Source: Polynucleobacter cosmopolitanus (GTDB lineage Bacteria > Pseudomonadota > Gammaproteobacteria > Burkholderiales > Burkholderiaceae). From it: DNA of 64,000 nt. Below are positions 57,026 through 64,000 of this stretch, piece after piece (position 1 is the stretch's first letter; the number at the start of each line of letters is the position of its first letter). The notes below the pieces were generated by a model. It was not told the origin of the DNA, ran no database searches, and worked only from the letters and a program-made list of their open reading frames with translations. The DNA is taken from assembly GCF_002224225.1 (NCBI RefSeq), contig NZ_NJGG01000001.1:248001-312000 (forward strand), in the 5' to 3' direction. The position numbers were made by a program, and so were the translations under genes.

Positions 57026-57823
57026 TTAGAATGCTTTAAGAACTGAAACTGCTAAGCCGTCTTTGTAAAGTTTTTTGCCGGCAGCACTAGTTGCATAACC
57101 TTCTGTACCAGGCTTTGTATCGTTAAAGAAATACTTTACGCCCAACATATAACCTTCGTAGTCGTACGTTAAACCAACGTTGTAGTCAGAATATGAAACT
57201 TTGCCGCTTCCATTTACTCCGCCATCATATAAATTGTTTGACCCATTTTTATAATCTGTATAGCCAGCGTGAACTGAGGCTGTTAGCTTAGGCATTACTT
57301 CTTGTGACAAAGTTAGGTCGTAATACATCGTGCCACTTGCATCACCACCAGTTGAAGCAAAATAATTAGTACTCATTACACGGGACACTTTAAATGCTGC
57401 TGGTCCGTATGCGGCGCCAATATAAACTTCACGAGTGTCTGACAAGTTAGGTTTGCTAGCACCAGGATAGTTGTAGTAGATCATCCCGAAATCAAGAGCC
57501 ACACCTGCCAACTCAGTTTTGTAGCCACCATAAAAATCCATCTCTAAATTTGCAGAAGCGTTTGCGGCAGCCCAATCAGAAACATTTGATGCCCATGTGC
57601 CAAGGTAAACGCCTGATTTATGCGCAAAATCAATACCACCTTGAACAGCAGCGTTATCACCATTTTGCTTTAGGCCACGGAAACGATAGTCGCTAGTTGC
57701 ACCAATGTTGTATGCAATCGTGTATTCAGGGGCTGGTGCTGCGGCTTGAGCCAACACTGTGCCAGAAGATAAAGTAGCAGCTGCTGCCAAAGCGATCGCT
57801 GAGAGAGTTAAGTAAGTTTTCAT
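57026..57823 (-). CDS. TorF family putative porin
   Basis: The 265-residue protein starts at the ATG at 57823, which has AGGAG eight bases upstream; the frame from 57850 adds nine unlikely residues. It has a signal peptide (MKTYLTLSAIALAAAATLSS-GTVLAQA). The mature part has alternating hydrophobic strands typical of an outer-membrane beta barrel, with YNIGATSDYRFRGLKQNGDN, ALDFGMIYYNYPGA and NVGLTYDYEGYMLGVKYFF. The N-terminal SDYRFRG motif is characteristic of the TIGR02001/TorF family. It precedes glnK and amtB and may let ammonium or other nitrogen sources cross the outer membrane; that role is inferred. Confidence 0.9.
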   Translation of the reverse strand: MKTYLTLSAIALAAAATLSSGTVLAQAAAPAPEYTIAYNIGATSDYRFRGLKQNGDNAAVQGGIDFAHKSGVYLGTWASNVSDWAAANASANLEMDFYGGYKTELAGVALDFGMIYYNYPGASKPNLSDTREVYIGAAYGPAAFKVSRVMSTNYFASTGGDASGTMYYDLTLSQEVMPKLTASVHAGYTDYKNGSNNLYDGGVNGSGKVSYSDYNVGLTYDYEGYMLGVKYFFNDTKPGTEGYATSAAGKKLYKDGLAVSVLKAF

Positions 57824-57874
57824 ATGTTGCACTCCTAATAAACAATCCAAGGGAAATTCCTTGCAAAGATATTA

Positions 57875-57890
57875 AGCAAAAGCTGTGCCA
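57875..57890 (-). promoter_or_regulatory. Sigma-54 promoter of the porin-glnK-amtB operon
   Basis: On the minus strand TGGCAC (57890-57885), five bases AGCTT, TTGCT (57879-57875) matches the -24/-12 consensus TGGCAC-N5-TTGCW. The invariant GG and GC pairs are exactly ten bases apart. The start codon of the porin lies about 40 bases after the expected transcription start. Confidence 0.88.
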
Positions 57891-57961
57891 GTTCTATTTA
57901 TTTAAATATAAACAATGACTTAGTGAATCTATTAATTTACACAGTCGTTGCTATTGCTTCA

Positions 57962-58015
57962 ATGCACCATTTAAGAATGCACACCATGCACCAAAATGAA
58001 GCACCGTATTGGTGC
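57962..58015 (-). promoter_or_regulatory. NtrC-type enhancer site and half-sites
   Basis: A perfect palindrome GCACC-GTATT-GGTGC lies at 58001-58015, matching the NtrC box. Further GCACC half-sites occur at 57964-57968 and 57989-57992 region (TGCACC twice). They sit about 70-125 bases upstream of the -24 element, a normal enhancer distance. Confidence 0.78.
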
Positions 58016-58074
58016 ATGAGATTCTCATATCTTTGGTAAAAAGATACTATTCAAGAAATTCCTCTGGAGACTGT

Positions 58075-58326
58075 ATGAACCCGCAAGACATCATGGAAAA
58101 AATGCAAAGCATTGCTAATGACATGCAAACCAAAGTTGGCGATGCAATTCGCCAATCTCCTGCTAAAGACTTAGAAAAAAATGTTCGTGGCTTGATGACC
58201 CAAGGATTTCAAAAACTAGATTTGGTCACTCGAGAAGAATTTGATTTACAGACTCAGGTGTTGGCTAAGACACGGGCCAAATTAGAAGAGCTTGAAGCGA
58301 AGGTCAGCGCATTAGAAAAAAAGTGA
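58075..58326 (+). CDS. ubiK: Ubiquinone biosynthesis accessory factor UbiK
   Basis: The 83-residue protein starts at the ATG at 58075 with GGAGA just upstream; the frame from 58009 runs into the NtrC-site region. It matches the BMFP/YqiC family: helical MNPQDIMEKMQSIANDMQTK, then the conserved LVTREEFDLQTQVLAKTRAK and a C-terminal coiled coil ending LEAKVSALEKK. UbiK helps the late aerobic ubiquinone hydroxylation complex in E. coli. It is divergent from the nitrogen operon and nearly touches the MFS gene at its 3' end. Confidence 0.93.
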   Translation: MNPQDIMEKMQSIANDMQTKVGDAIRQSPAKDLEKNVRGLMTQGFQKLDLVTREEFDLQTQVLAKTRAKLEELEAKVSALEKK

Positions 58327-58330
58327 TGGC

Positions 58331-59596
58331 TTATTGAGCAGCCAAGTGATGCTTCAGTGGCTTTGGATAATATAAAAACCAAATAAACGACATCGCTTGT
58401 AGCGCTAAAAATACTAAAAATACTTGGCGAAAAGCATCTGGCTTTCCAAAGCCTTGAGCACTCATCAAATCAATGCCCCAACCAATGCTCCATTGGAAGA
58501 TAAAAGCTCCAACAAAAATCAATAAGTTGTAACTGGTACTGGCCAAGCCAGCATTGCGCGATGGGAATGCTGTGATCACGGTGCTCTGACCCAAAATATG
58601 ACCAGTGGCTGTGATGGCCAACACAATCCATAAAATCCAACTCAATTGAATTTGCCAAGTAATGGCAATCAATTGCGCCACCAAACCAAAACCCAATAAA
58701 TACTTGATGTAATTCAGGGTTTGATATCCCTGACGATTAGCGCGTGGAATGAACCAAGTATTGAAGGCATAACCCAGCAACATCACCCCATTGAATAAAA
58801 ATAAAATTTGCGCACTCTCAATCGAACTATACCCAAGCACATCCATCATCCATGGGCCAATCCAAAGTGTTTGCAAAGCTAAAAAGCCGCCATGATTAAT
58901 AACCCCGATGGGCAACATTCTTAAAAAGAATGGATTTAAAAAAATATCTTTTAAACCAATCGACTGATGATCATCACTCAAAGGTGCATTATTCACATGT
59001 GGATGATCGTCAAATTTAGGCAAACCAAAACGAATGGCAATAAAACCAATCAATACCAATAGCGCCATGACTATAAAAATGCCGCGCCAACCAATATAAG
59101 GCAGGGATAACTGAACAGGCACCGTGGTCATCAAAGCACCCACCGTACCAAATACCAACATCCCTGAGGCAAGCTGCCCTTGCTGCTCCAACGCAAACCA
59201 TCTGCGATAGGCTGTGAATGCAGCCATCAAACAAGCTGAAACACCAATGCCAATCAATAAACGACCAATTGTTAAACCAAATAATGATTCTGAAAAAGCA
59301 AAAACAAGTGTGCCAGCCAAAGCCATTAACAACAAAACACTTTCCACTCTTCTCACGCCAAATTTATCAAGCGCAATACCCAAAGGTATCTGCATCGCTG
59401 AAAAACCAATGAAATAAGCCGCTGACAAAAGACCTAGCTGTGCATTGCTGATTTTTAAATCAGCCATCAACTCAGGAGCAATCACTGCATTCACAGAACG
59501 GAATGCATAAGACAGAATATAAGCAAAGGCAAAAAATATAAATACCTTGAGTGCTAATGCACCCTTCATTGGCAAAGCTGGAGCAGGATGACTCAT
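58331..59596 (-). CDS. MFS transporter
   Basis: The 421-residue protein (ATG at 59596; a GTG two codons earlier is in frame) has twelve hydrophobic segments. The MFS loop 2-3 motif reads GIALDKFGVRRVESVLLL and segment 4 GRLLIGIGVSACLMAAF. It resembles nitrate/nitrite- or anion-type MFS carriers only loosely; the substrate is unknown. It starts 6 bases after a lipoprotein gene and ends 4 bases from the convergent ubiK stop. Confidence 0.85.
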   Translation of the reverse strand: MSHPAPALPMKGALALKVFIFFAFAYILSYAFRSVNAVIAPELMADLKISNAQLGLLSAAYFIGFSAMQIPLGIALDKFGVRRVESVLLLMALAGTLVFAFSESLFGLTIGRLLIGIGVSACLMAAFTAYRRWFALEQQGQLASGMLVFGTVGALMTTVPVQLSLPYIGWRGIFIVMALLVLIGFIAIRFGLPKFDDHPHVNNAPLSDDHQSIGLKDIFLNPFFLRMLPIGVINHGGFLALQTLWIGPWMMDVLGYSSIESAQILFLFNGVMLLGYAFNTWFIPRANRQGYQTLNYIKYLLGFGLVAQLIAITWQIQLSWILWIVLAITATGHILGQSTVITAFPSRNAGLASTSYNLLIFVGAFIFQWSIGWGIDLMSAQGFGKPDAFRQVFLVFLALQAMSFIWFLYYPKPLKHHLAAQ

Positions 59597-59602
59597 GGCC
59601 AC

Positions 59603-60187
59603 TTAGTAAGGCTTGAACCCAGAAAAGAACATCTCGTGAGCATCAGTCTGAATCAACTTTTCAAGAGGTACTTCGCCGCCGATTGTTTGCAAAAGACTTT
59701 GTTGATAAATTTGTATTTGTCCGTCGGGAAACTGACGCTGCACGATTCTAAATCTCAACAATCTTTTTTTAGCATCTGGACCATCACCTTGGATCAAGAA
59801 TTCTTTAGCGCTCAAATCAATGCTGGACTGCCCAGCAGTTTTGATTGTCACCGTCTTTTCAATGGGTGCAGGAGAGTTCTTCAAATTACTCAACATCCCT
59901 GTTTGTAAATACTTTATAAACCCATTGGCATCAAATTTTTGACTGATGTCTTTGGGAATATTAATAACCCCAACCGCATAAAGTGAATTCTCGACCTTGG
60001 AAGCCTCTATCGTCATGGTCAGCTTATGACCATCAAACATCACTGATTTTTCAGCACGGCTTGGCTTGCCTGGATACAGCGCTTCGTAAAGCAAATCGTC
60101 TGAACGAACCGTTCTCCAATCCAAAGTTGGAGAACATGCAGACACCGTCAGCAAAAGCCCAAGAATGATGAATAAGTTTCGCAACAT
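59603..60187 (-). CDS. Predicted lipoprotein of unknown function
   Basis: I do not recognise this family. The 194-residue reading starts at the ATG at 60187 (a longer frame to 60205 adds six residues). It has a lipoprotein signal peptide with lipobox LTVSACS, so the mature protein would be lipid-anchored at the cysteine. WRTVRSDDLLYEALYPGKPS follows the anchor, and the rest is a mixed alpha/beta domain with no catalytic motif I can name. It is transcribed into the MFS gene (6-base gap) and is divergent from the thioredoxin-like gene. Confidence 0.75.
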   Translation of the reverse strand: MLRNLFIILGLLLTVSACSPTLDWRTVRSDDLLYEALYPGKPSRAEKSVMFDGHKLTMTIEASKVENSLYAVGVINIPKDISQKFDANGFIKYLQTGMLSNLKNSPAPIEKTVTIKTAGQSSIDLSAKEFLIQGDGPDAKKRLLRFRIVQRQFPDGQIQIYQQSLLQTIGGEVPLEKLIQTDAHEMFFSGFKPY

Positions 60188-60246
60188 GATTTGTTTAATT
60201 TGCATAAAATAAGATTATGCCCATTCAACCTCACTTCAGCAGATTT

Positions 60247-60747
60247 ATGACAATCAAACATTTTCTAGTAGCTGGACTCATTTCCGTATTCAGCCTTCTA
60301 TCAGGATGTGCATCAGATACTCAACAATCAGTGCCAAACTTCAAGATTTCTGAAATATCAGGGAAAACTTTGACCCAAGCTGATATTGCTGGAAAAGTCA
60401 CCGTCATTAATTTTTGGGCAACCAGTTGCGTGACATGCGTTAAAGAAATGCCTGATTTGGTCAATACCTATGAAAAGTACAAATCACAAGGCTTAGAGTT
60501 CATTGCCTTAGCAATGTCTTATGACCCACCGATGTACGTGGTGAACTTTGCAGAAACGCGCAAACTGCCATTCATTGTTGCCATGGATTCAGACGGGAGT
60601 GCCGCAAAAGCATTTGGGAAAATTCAGCTGACCCCAACGACGCTTGTGATCAACAAGCAGGGAAAAATCATCAAGCGCTATGTGGGCGAACCTGAGTGGA
60701 ATGACTTCCACAAGTTACTAGAAAAATCTTTGGCAGATAAAACCTAG
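60247..60747 (+). CDS. TlpA-like thioredoxin-fold lipoprotein
   Basis: The 166-residue protein starts at the ATG at 60247. It has a signal peptide with lipobox LLSGCAS and a TlpA/ResA-type domain: KVTVINFWATSCVTCVKEMP with the CxxC active site (CVTC), then FIALAMSYDPPMYVVNFAE and the cis-proline segment LTPTTLVINKQGKIIKRYVG. It is probably a membrane-anchored disulfide reductant in the periplasm. Cytochrome c or oxidase maturation is the usual role, but no ccm genes are near. Confidence 0.9.
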   Translation: MTIKHFLVAGLISVFSLLSGCASDTQQSVPNFKISEISGKTLTQADIAGKVTVINFWATSCVTCVKEMPDLVNTYEKYKSQGLEFIALAMSYDPPMYVVNFAETRKLPFIVAMDSDGSAAKAFGKIQLTPTTLVINKQGKIIKRYVGEPEWNDFHKLLEKSLADKT

Positions 60748-60753
60748 TTCTAA

Positions 60754-60781
60754 GCTAGTTCAGATCTAATTCTGAGCTAGC
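60754..60781. other. Hairpin between the convergent tlpA-like gene and lipA
   Basis: GCTAGTTCAGA pairs with TCTGAGCTAGC (one wobble pair) around a 6-base loop. The flanks repeat related CTAG words. No T-run follows, so terminator function is uncertain. Confidence 0.45.
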
Positions 60782-60807
60782 CGATAACTCACCTGCCAAT
60801 TGATTGA

Positions 60808-61761
60808 TTAAACAACACCTGCCTTGTGAGCTTGTTCGTCTGCGTGATAGCTTGATCTGACCATCGCTCCAACCGCTGCATGAGTGAAGCCCATCGCATA
60901 AGCTTCTTTCTCAAACATGGCGAATGTGTCAGGGTGCACGTAACGACGCACCGGTAAATGATGGCCTGATGGCGCCAAGTACTGGCCAATGGTCAGCATA
61001 TCGATGTCATGCTCACGCATGTCTTTCATCACTTCTAAAATCTCTTCGTCTGTTTCACCAAGGCCAACCATCAAACCACTCTTGGTTGAAACATGAGGAT
61101 AGCGAGCCTTGAAGTCTTTTAACAACTTCAATGAGTGCATGTAGTCTGAGCCTGGACGCGCTTCTTTGTATAAGCGTGGCACAGTTTCTAGGTTGTGGTT
61201 CATCACATCTGGCAAGCCATCATTGAAGATATCCAAAGCCTTCTCAAGTCTGCCCCTGAAGTCTGGCACTAAGACTTCAATTTTTGTTTGGGGAGATGAT
61301 TCTTTTGTTTTGGTGATGCAGTTAACAAAATGCTGAGCACCGCCATCACGAAGATCATCACGATCAACGCTGGTGATCACCACATAAGACAGTTTGAGTG
61401 CTGCAATTGTTTTGGCAAGATTATTGGGCTCTTCTAAATCAAGAGGATCTGGTCTTCCATGCCCAACATCACAAAACGGACAACGACGGGTGCATTTATC
61501 ACCCATGATCATGAATGTTGCAGTGCCTTTACCAAAACACTCGCCAATATTTGGGCAGCTGGCTTCTTCACAAACCGTCACCAATTGATTTTCACGAAGG
61601 ATCTTTTTGATCTCATTAAAGCGAGAATTACCAGAAGCAGCTTTCACCCTGATCCAATCAGGTTTTTTTAAAACTTCTTCAATCGGCACAATCTTGATTG
61701 GAATGCGCGATGTTTTATCAGCAGATTTTTGTTTTTGATTTGGATCGTAGGTCTTGGTCAT
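60808..61761 (-). CDS. lipA: Lipoyl synthase
   Basis: LipA inserts two sulfurs into octanoyl groups on lipoyl domains. The 317-residue radical SAM enzyme has the auxiliary-cluster cysteines in [17 protein letters not shown] and the radical SAM motif [30 protein letters not shown] and [17 protein letters not shown] follow. The C-terminal cluster serine is in [10 protein letters not shown]. It overlaps lipB by 4 bases; the two act in sequence on the same carrier proteins. Confidence 0.98.
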   Translation of the reverse strand: MTKTYDPNQKQKSADKTSRIPIKIVPIEEVLKKPDWIRVKAASGNSRFNEIKKILRENQLVTVCEEASCPNIGECFGKGTATFMIMGDKCTRRCPFCDVGHGRPDPLDLEEPNNLAKTIAALKLSYVVITSVDRDDLRDGGAQHFVNCITKTKESSPQTKIEVLVPDFRGRLEKALDIFNDGLPDVMNHNLETVPRLYKEARPGSDYMHSLKLLKDFKARYPHVSTKSGLMVGLGETDEEILEVMKDMREHDIDMLTIGQYLAPSGHHLPVRRYVHPDTFAMFEKEAYAMGFTHAAVGAMVRSSYHADEQAHKAGVV

Positions 61762-62405
61762 GACCGCACCTCTAATTGTTGAGATAAATGGCTCACTATA
61801 TTTTTTGCCACAATGTCGATATTGTCGCTCACCCCAAGGCTCTTCATATCAATTGTCTTTAAACCCTCATAACCACAGGGGTTGATTGCCAAAAAGGGCT
61901 TTAGATCCATATCCACATTGAGTGCCAGGCCATGATAACAACATTGCTTGGTCACCTTAAGCCCCAAGGCAGCAATTTTTGCTCCATGCAGTTCTGCAGG
62001 GATGGCTGGCTCACCAGCCAGGTAGATGCCTGGCGCCCCTGATTTTCTTTGACTCACAATGCCAAAATCTGCCAAAGTATCAATGATGGCCTGCTCAATG
62101 CGATGCACCAAGTCTCGAACAAATAGACGTCTGCGGCGCAAATCCAATAACAAATAAATGACCAATTGCCCAGGGCCGTGATAAGTGATCTGACCACCTC
62201 GATCAATTGGAATCAACGGTATTTGTGCATTAGGCTGAAGTAAGTGAGCCGCATCCCCAGCTTGGCCCAATGTGTAAGTCGGCGGATGCTGCAACACCCA
62301 AATCTCATCAGATGTTTCAGTTGAGCGTTGCGCCGTGAAGTTTTTCATCGCCTCAAATGTTGGCAAATACTCCTGCAAACCTAATTGGCGAATGATGATC
62401 GTCAT
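61758..62405 (-). CDS. lipB: Octanoyl-ACP:protein octanoyltransferase
   Basis: LipB transfers octanoate from ACP to lipoyl domains. The 215-residue protein has [20 protein letters not shown], the substrate loop [20 protein letters not shown] and the catalytic lysine/cysteine regions [20 protein letters not shown] and [16 protein letters not shown]. It is flanked by the DUF493 gene (3-base gap) and lipA (overlap). Confidence 0.97.
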   Translation of the reverse strand: MTIIIRQLGLQEYLPTFEAMKNFTAQRSTETSDEIWVLQHPPTYTLGQAGDAAHLLQPNAQIPLIPIDRGGQITYHGPGQLVIYLLLDLRRRRLFVRDLVHRIEQAIIDTLADFGIVSQRKSGAPGIYLAGEPAIPAELHGAKIAALGLKVTKQCCYHGLALNVDMDLKPFLAINPCGYEGLKTIDMKSLGVSDNIDIVAKNIVSHLSQQLEVRS

Positions 62406-62408
62406 TAT

Positions 62409-62687
62409 TTATAAAACAACACTCACCATTGGGTGGGTTGATAGGGTTCTGTAAAGCTCATCTAATTGCTCGCGGCTTATGACATGCACCGTCACTGTTA
62501 AACCCAAATAATTACCATTTTTTGATGGCCTACATTCAGTGGTAGTGATGTCGTAATTTTTATCGAACTGTAAAACAATATTCTGAACAGCTTCTTGATA
62601 ACCAGGCACAGACTTACCCATGACTTTGATCGGAAAGTCACACGGGTATTTGATCAACGATTCTTCTGCTGGAATATCCATGCTCAA
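62409..62687 (-). CDS. YbeD/DUF493 family protein
   Basis: The 92-residue protein matches the YbeD (DUF493) family: LIKYPCDFPIKVMGKSVPGY at the N-terminus and YLGLTVTVHVISREQLDELY later, ending HPMVSVVL. It has an ACT-like fold in E. coli. Conserved linkage to lipB suggests a regulatory role in lipoate metabolism, but this is not proven. It overlaps the hydrolase gene by 4 bases. Confidence 0.92.
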   Translation of the reverse strand: MSMDIPAEESLIKYPCDFPIKVMGKSVPGYQEAVQNIVLQFDKNYDITTTECRPSKNGNYLGLTVTVHVISREQLDELYRTLSTHPMVSVVL

Positions 62688-63403
62688 TCAACGCCTCGAG
62701 GATCAGGTTGCCCATGAAAAGCACTCACAATCAAATCACGGATGCAATGTAACTTGCGGTGGAAAAAATGATCGGCGCCCGGTATCACTTGCACTGTTAA
62801 CTCTTGAGGTCTGGCCCAATCTAAAACACTGGTCAAGGGAATCACATCGTCCACTTCTCCATGGATCACAATCGTGTTCTTAGGCACTGGAGCAACATCC
62901 CATTTACCTGTTGCAGAACCCACCATGATGAGTCGCTCAGGCGGCATCTGCATTTCTTCTAAATGCTTCACAACATAACTGCTGACATAACTACCAAAAG
63001 AAAAACCTGCGATCACCAAAGGTAATTCACCCACCAATAATGGCCAACCTTGCCCCTCTAATTCAGAAATCTCTTGCCAACCAAAAGAATCTTTCATCCA
63101 GGCAATGACAGCCAATATATCTTGCGTTTCACCTTTGCCATCGTCGTGCACGCCTTCAGATGCACCAACACCTCTGAAGTTTGGTCTGACAGTCACATAA
63201 TTTAATTGCGCAAGTGTGCGCGCCAAAGTTTGTGCCACTTTATTGTCCATCGTGCCGCCCAACAGCGGATGAGGGTGCGCCACCAAGGCAATGCCTCTTG
63301 GACGAAAGTTTGCTGGGTCATGCTTTAAACCCTCAGGCAAATCTAAAGATGCCTCAATGATTCCAGCAGGCCCCTTCAAATGAATTTTGATGGTTCGATT
63401 CAC
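62684..63403 (-). CDS. Alpha/beta hydrolase
   Basis: The 239-residue protein has an alpha/beta hydrolase core: oxyanion region ALVAHPHPLLGGTMDNK, FRGVGASEGVHDDGKGE, nucleophile elbow AGFSFGSYVSS, a late acid in GEVDDVIPL and the catalytic histidine in PGADHFFHRKL. It belongs to the YqiA/dienelactone-like group conserved beside the 2Fe-2S ferredoxin in Burkholderiales. The substrate is unknown. It abuts the ferredoxin upstream and overlaps the DUF493 gene. Confidence 0.9.
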   Translation of the reverse strand: MNRTIKIHLKGPAGIIEASLDLPEGLKHDPANFRPRGIALVAHPHPLLGGTMDNKVAQTLARTLAQLNYVTVRPNFRGVGASEGVHDDGKGETQDILAVIAWMKDSFGWQEISELEGQGWPLLVGELPLVIAGFSFGSYVSSYVVKHLEEMQMPPERLIMVGSATGKWDVAPVPKNTIVIHGEVDDVIPLTSVLDWARPQELTVQVIPGADHFFHRKLHCIRDLIVSAFHGQPDPRGVD

Positions 63404-63715
63404 TTAATCAATCCTTAATCGATCAACCACTTGGCCTTTAACAAAATGTGTATCAATGATTTCATCAATGTCACTTTGATCAATGGCGGTGTACCAAATC
63501 CCTTCTGGATAAACAACCATCACCGGGCCATGAGCACAGCGGTCCAAACATCCCGCTTTATTAACTCTCACCTTGCCTTCGCCTGACAAGCCCAAGTCCT
63601 TACACCGAAGCTTGGCATGCTCAAATAGGCCTTGAGCGTTGTGCTGGGCACAACAGTCTTTACCGTTTTCACGCTGGTTCAAACAAAAGAATAAGTGGTA
63701 TTTAAAGTGGCTCAT
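63404..63715 (-). CDS. Thioredoxin-like [2Fe-2S] ferredoxin
   Basis: The 103-residue protein starts at the ATG at 63715 (the frame to 63799 overlaps the upstream gene). Cysteines lie in LFFCLNQRENGKDCC and in KAGCLDRCAHGPVMVVYPEG, the pattern of shethna-type, thioredoxin-fold 2Fe-2S ferredoxins related to the NuoE C-terminal domain. The electron partner is unknown. It lies 8 bases after the VanZ-like gene and directly before the hydrolase. Confidence 0.92.
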   Translation of the reverse strand: MSHFKYHLFFCLNQRENGKDCCAQHNAQGLFEHAKLRCKDLGLSGEGKVRVNKAGCLDRCAHGPVMVVYPEGIWYTAIDQSDIDEIIDTHFVKGQVVDRLRID

Positions 63716-63723
63716 TTTGAAAA

Positions 63724-64000
63724 TTATATAGACGACTTGAGTTTCAAGCCTTTTATTAAAGAGAGGCATGCTGCTACTGGCCAAATCCAAGCCAGCCATG
63801 ACATCAAATGGTTAAAGTGCAATAACCGACCTTGGCGCCACTCTTGAATGGTCACTAAATAGTATGGGTTTTGCGGAAAGAAATTCACCAAGAACAACAT
63901 ACCAAGCAAAGCGCAAATACCAATCAAATACAAATAAACCCTGTTCAATTGCAAAGCCCCAAACAATAGAATTGTTGAAAATATCATTCCCCATAATGCA
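63724..64000 (-). CDS. VanZ-like membrane protein, C-terminal part (cut by window edge)
   Basis: The reading frame stays open to base 64000, so the start lies outside the window; 92 residues are visible. They contain two or three hydrophobic segments and end with QEWRQGRLLHFNHLMSWLAW, the C-terminal pattern of Burkholderiales VanZ-family membrane proteins. These lie just before the 2Fe-2S ferredoxin gene in related genomes. Their function is not settled. Confidence 0.6.
   Translation of the reverse strand, partial: ALWGMIFSTILLFGALQLNRVYLYLIGICALLGMLFLVNFFPQNPYYLVTIQEWRQGRLLHFNHLMSWLAWIWPVAACLSLIKGLKLKSSI

Overview
The window comes from a betaproteobacterium of the Burkholderiales. It most resembles a low-GC, compact Polynucleobacter-type member of the Burkholderiaceae. 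The evidence is gene order and protein families: a Tim44-like gene, ubiE, a DUF971 gene and a DUF3683 flavin/iron-sulfur oxidoreductase in one cluster; kdsD-kdsC-lptC-lptA-lptB-rpoN-hpf-ptsN-hprK-rapZ; a lolB domain, ispE, tRNA-Gln, prs, rplY and pth in a row; and a full aa3 oxidase locus. Genes are tightly packed, with many ATGA or TAATG overlaps and abutting or overlapping convergent genes. No stretch above about 300 bases lacks a gene. I see no insertion sequence, prophage, CRISPR array, toxin-antitoxin pair or defence island.

Layout. 1-5.8 kb (minus): Tim44-like protein (cut by the window edge), UbiE, DUF971, a 1277-residue FAD/Fe-S oxidoreductase and YqaA. 5.9-9.1 kb (plus): ilvA, a 5'-nucleotidase and queF, abutting convergent ssb and an MFS gene; uvrA is divergent. 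13.7-21.3 kb (plus): Kdo synthesis and LPS export, sigma-54 (frameshifted as given), ribosome hibernation factor, EIIA-Ntr, HPr kinase and RapZ. 21.3-23.2 kb (minus): mutY and mutM. 23.2-28.0 kb (plus): a TPR-LolB fusion, ispE, tRNA-Gln(UUG), prs, rplY and pth. 28.0-32.1 kb (minus): ferredoxin, coaD, rsmD and two M16 peptidases. 32.2-34.0 kb (plus): ftsY, then rpoH behind a perfect CIRCE operator. 34.0-43.0 kb (mostly minus): cytochrome c oxidase subunits, heme A synthesis and copper/assembly factors. 43.1-47.4 kb: a BioC-like gene, comF, trmL, gpsA, secB, grxC and a rhodanese. 47.4-50.3 kb (plus): gpmA, ctpA and a ThiF/MoeB protein. 50.3-55.0 kb (minus): ptsI, ptsH, EIIA-Man, gshB and gshA. 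55.2-57.8 kb (minus): a TorF-type porin, glnK and amtB behind a sigma-54/NtrC-type promoter. 58-64 kb: ubiK, a second MFS gene, a lipoprotein, a TlpA-like thioredoxin, lipA, lipB, a DUF493 protein, an alpha/beta hydrolase, a 2Fe-2S ferredoxin and a VanZ-like membrane protein cut by the edge.

How it fits together. Two loci supply a phosphotransferase relay (EI, HPr, EIIA-Man, EIIA-Ntr and HPr kinase) with no sugar permease in view, which suggests regulation rather than uptake. Nitrogen control is visible as a sigma-54 promoter plus an NtrC palindrome ahead of the porin-glnK-amtB operon. The main tension is that rpoN, which encodes the sigma factor this promoter needs, carries a one-base frameshift here. 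The two reading frames are otherwise well conserved, so a sequence error, a very recent mutation or recoding are all possible. Other points worth a second look are the LolB domain fused to TPRs without a lipobox, CIRCE control of rpoH, an enlarged Fe-S cysteine loop in MutY, and an unusual SCO-like protein in the oxidase assembly operon. I did not find a clearly undescribed multi-gene system; most of the window is conserved core genome.
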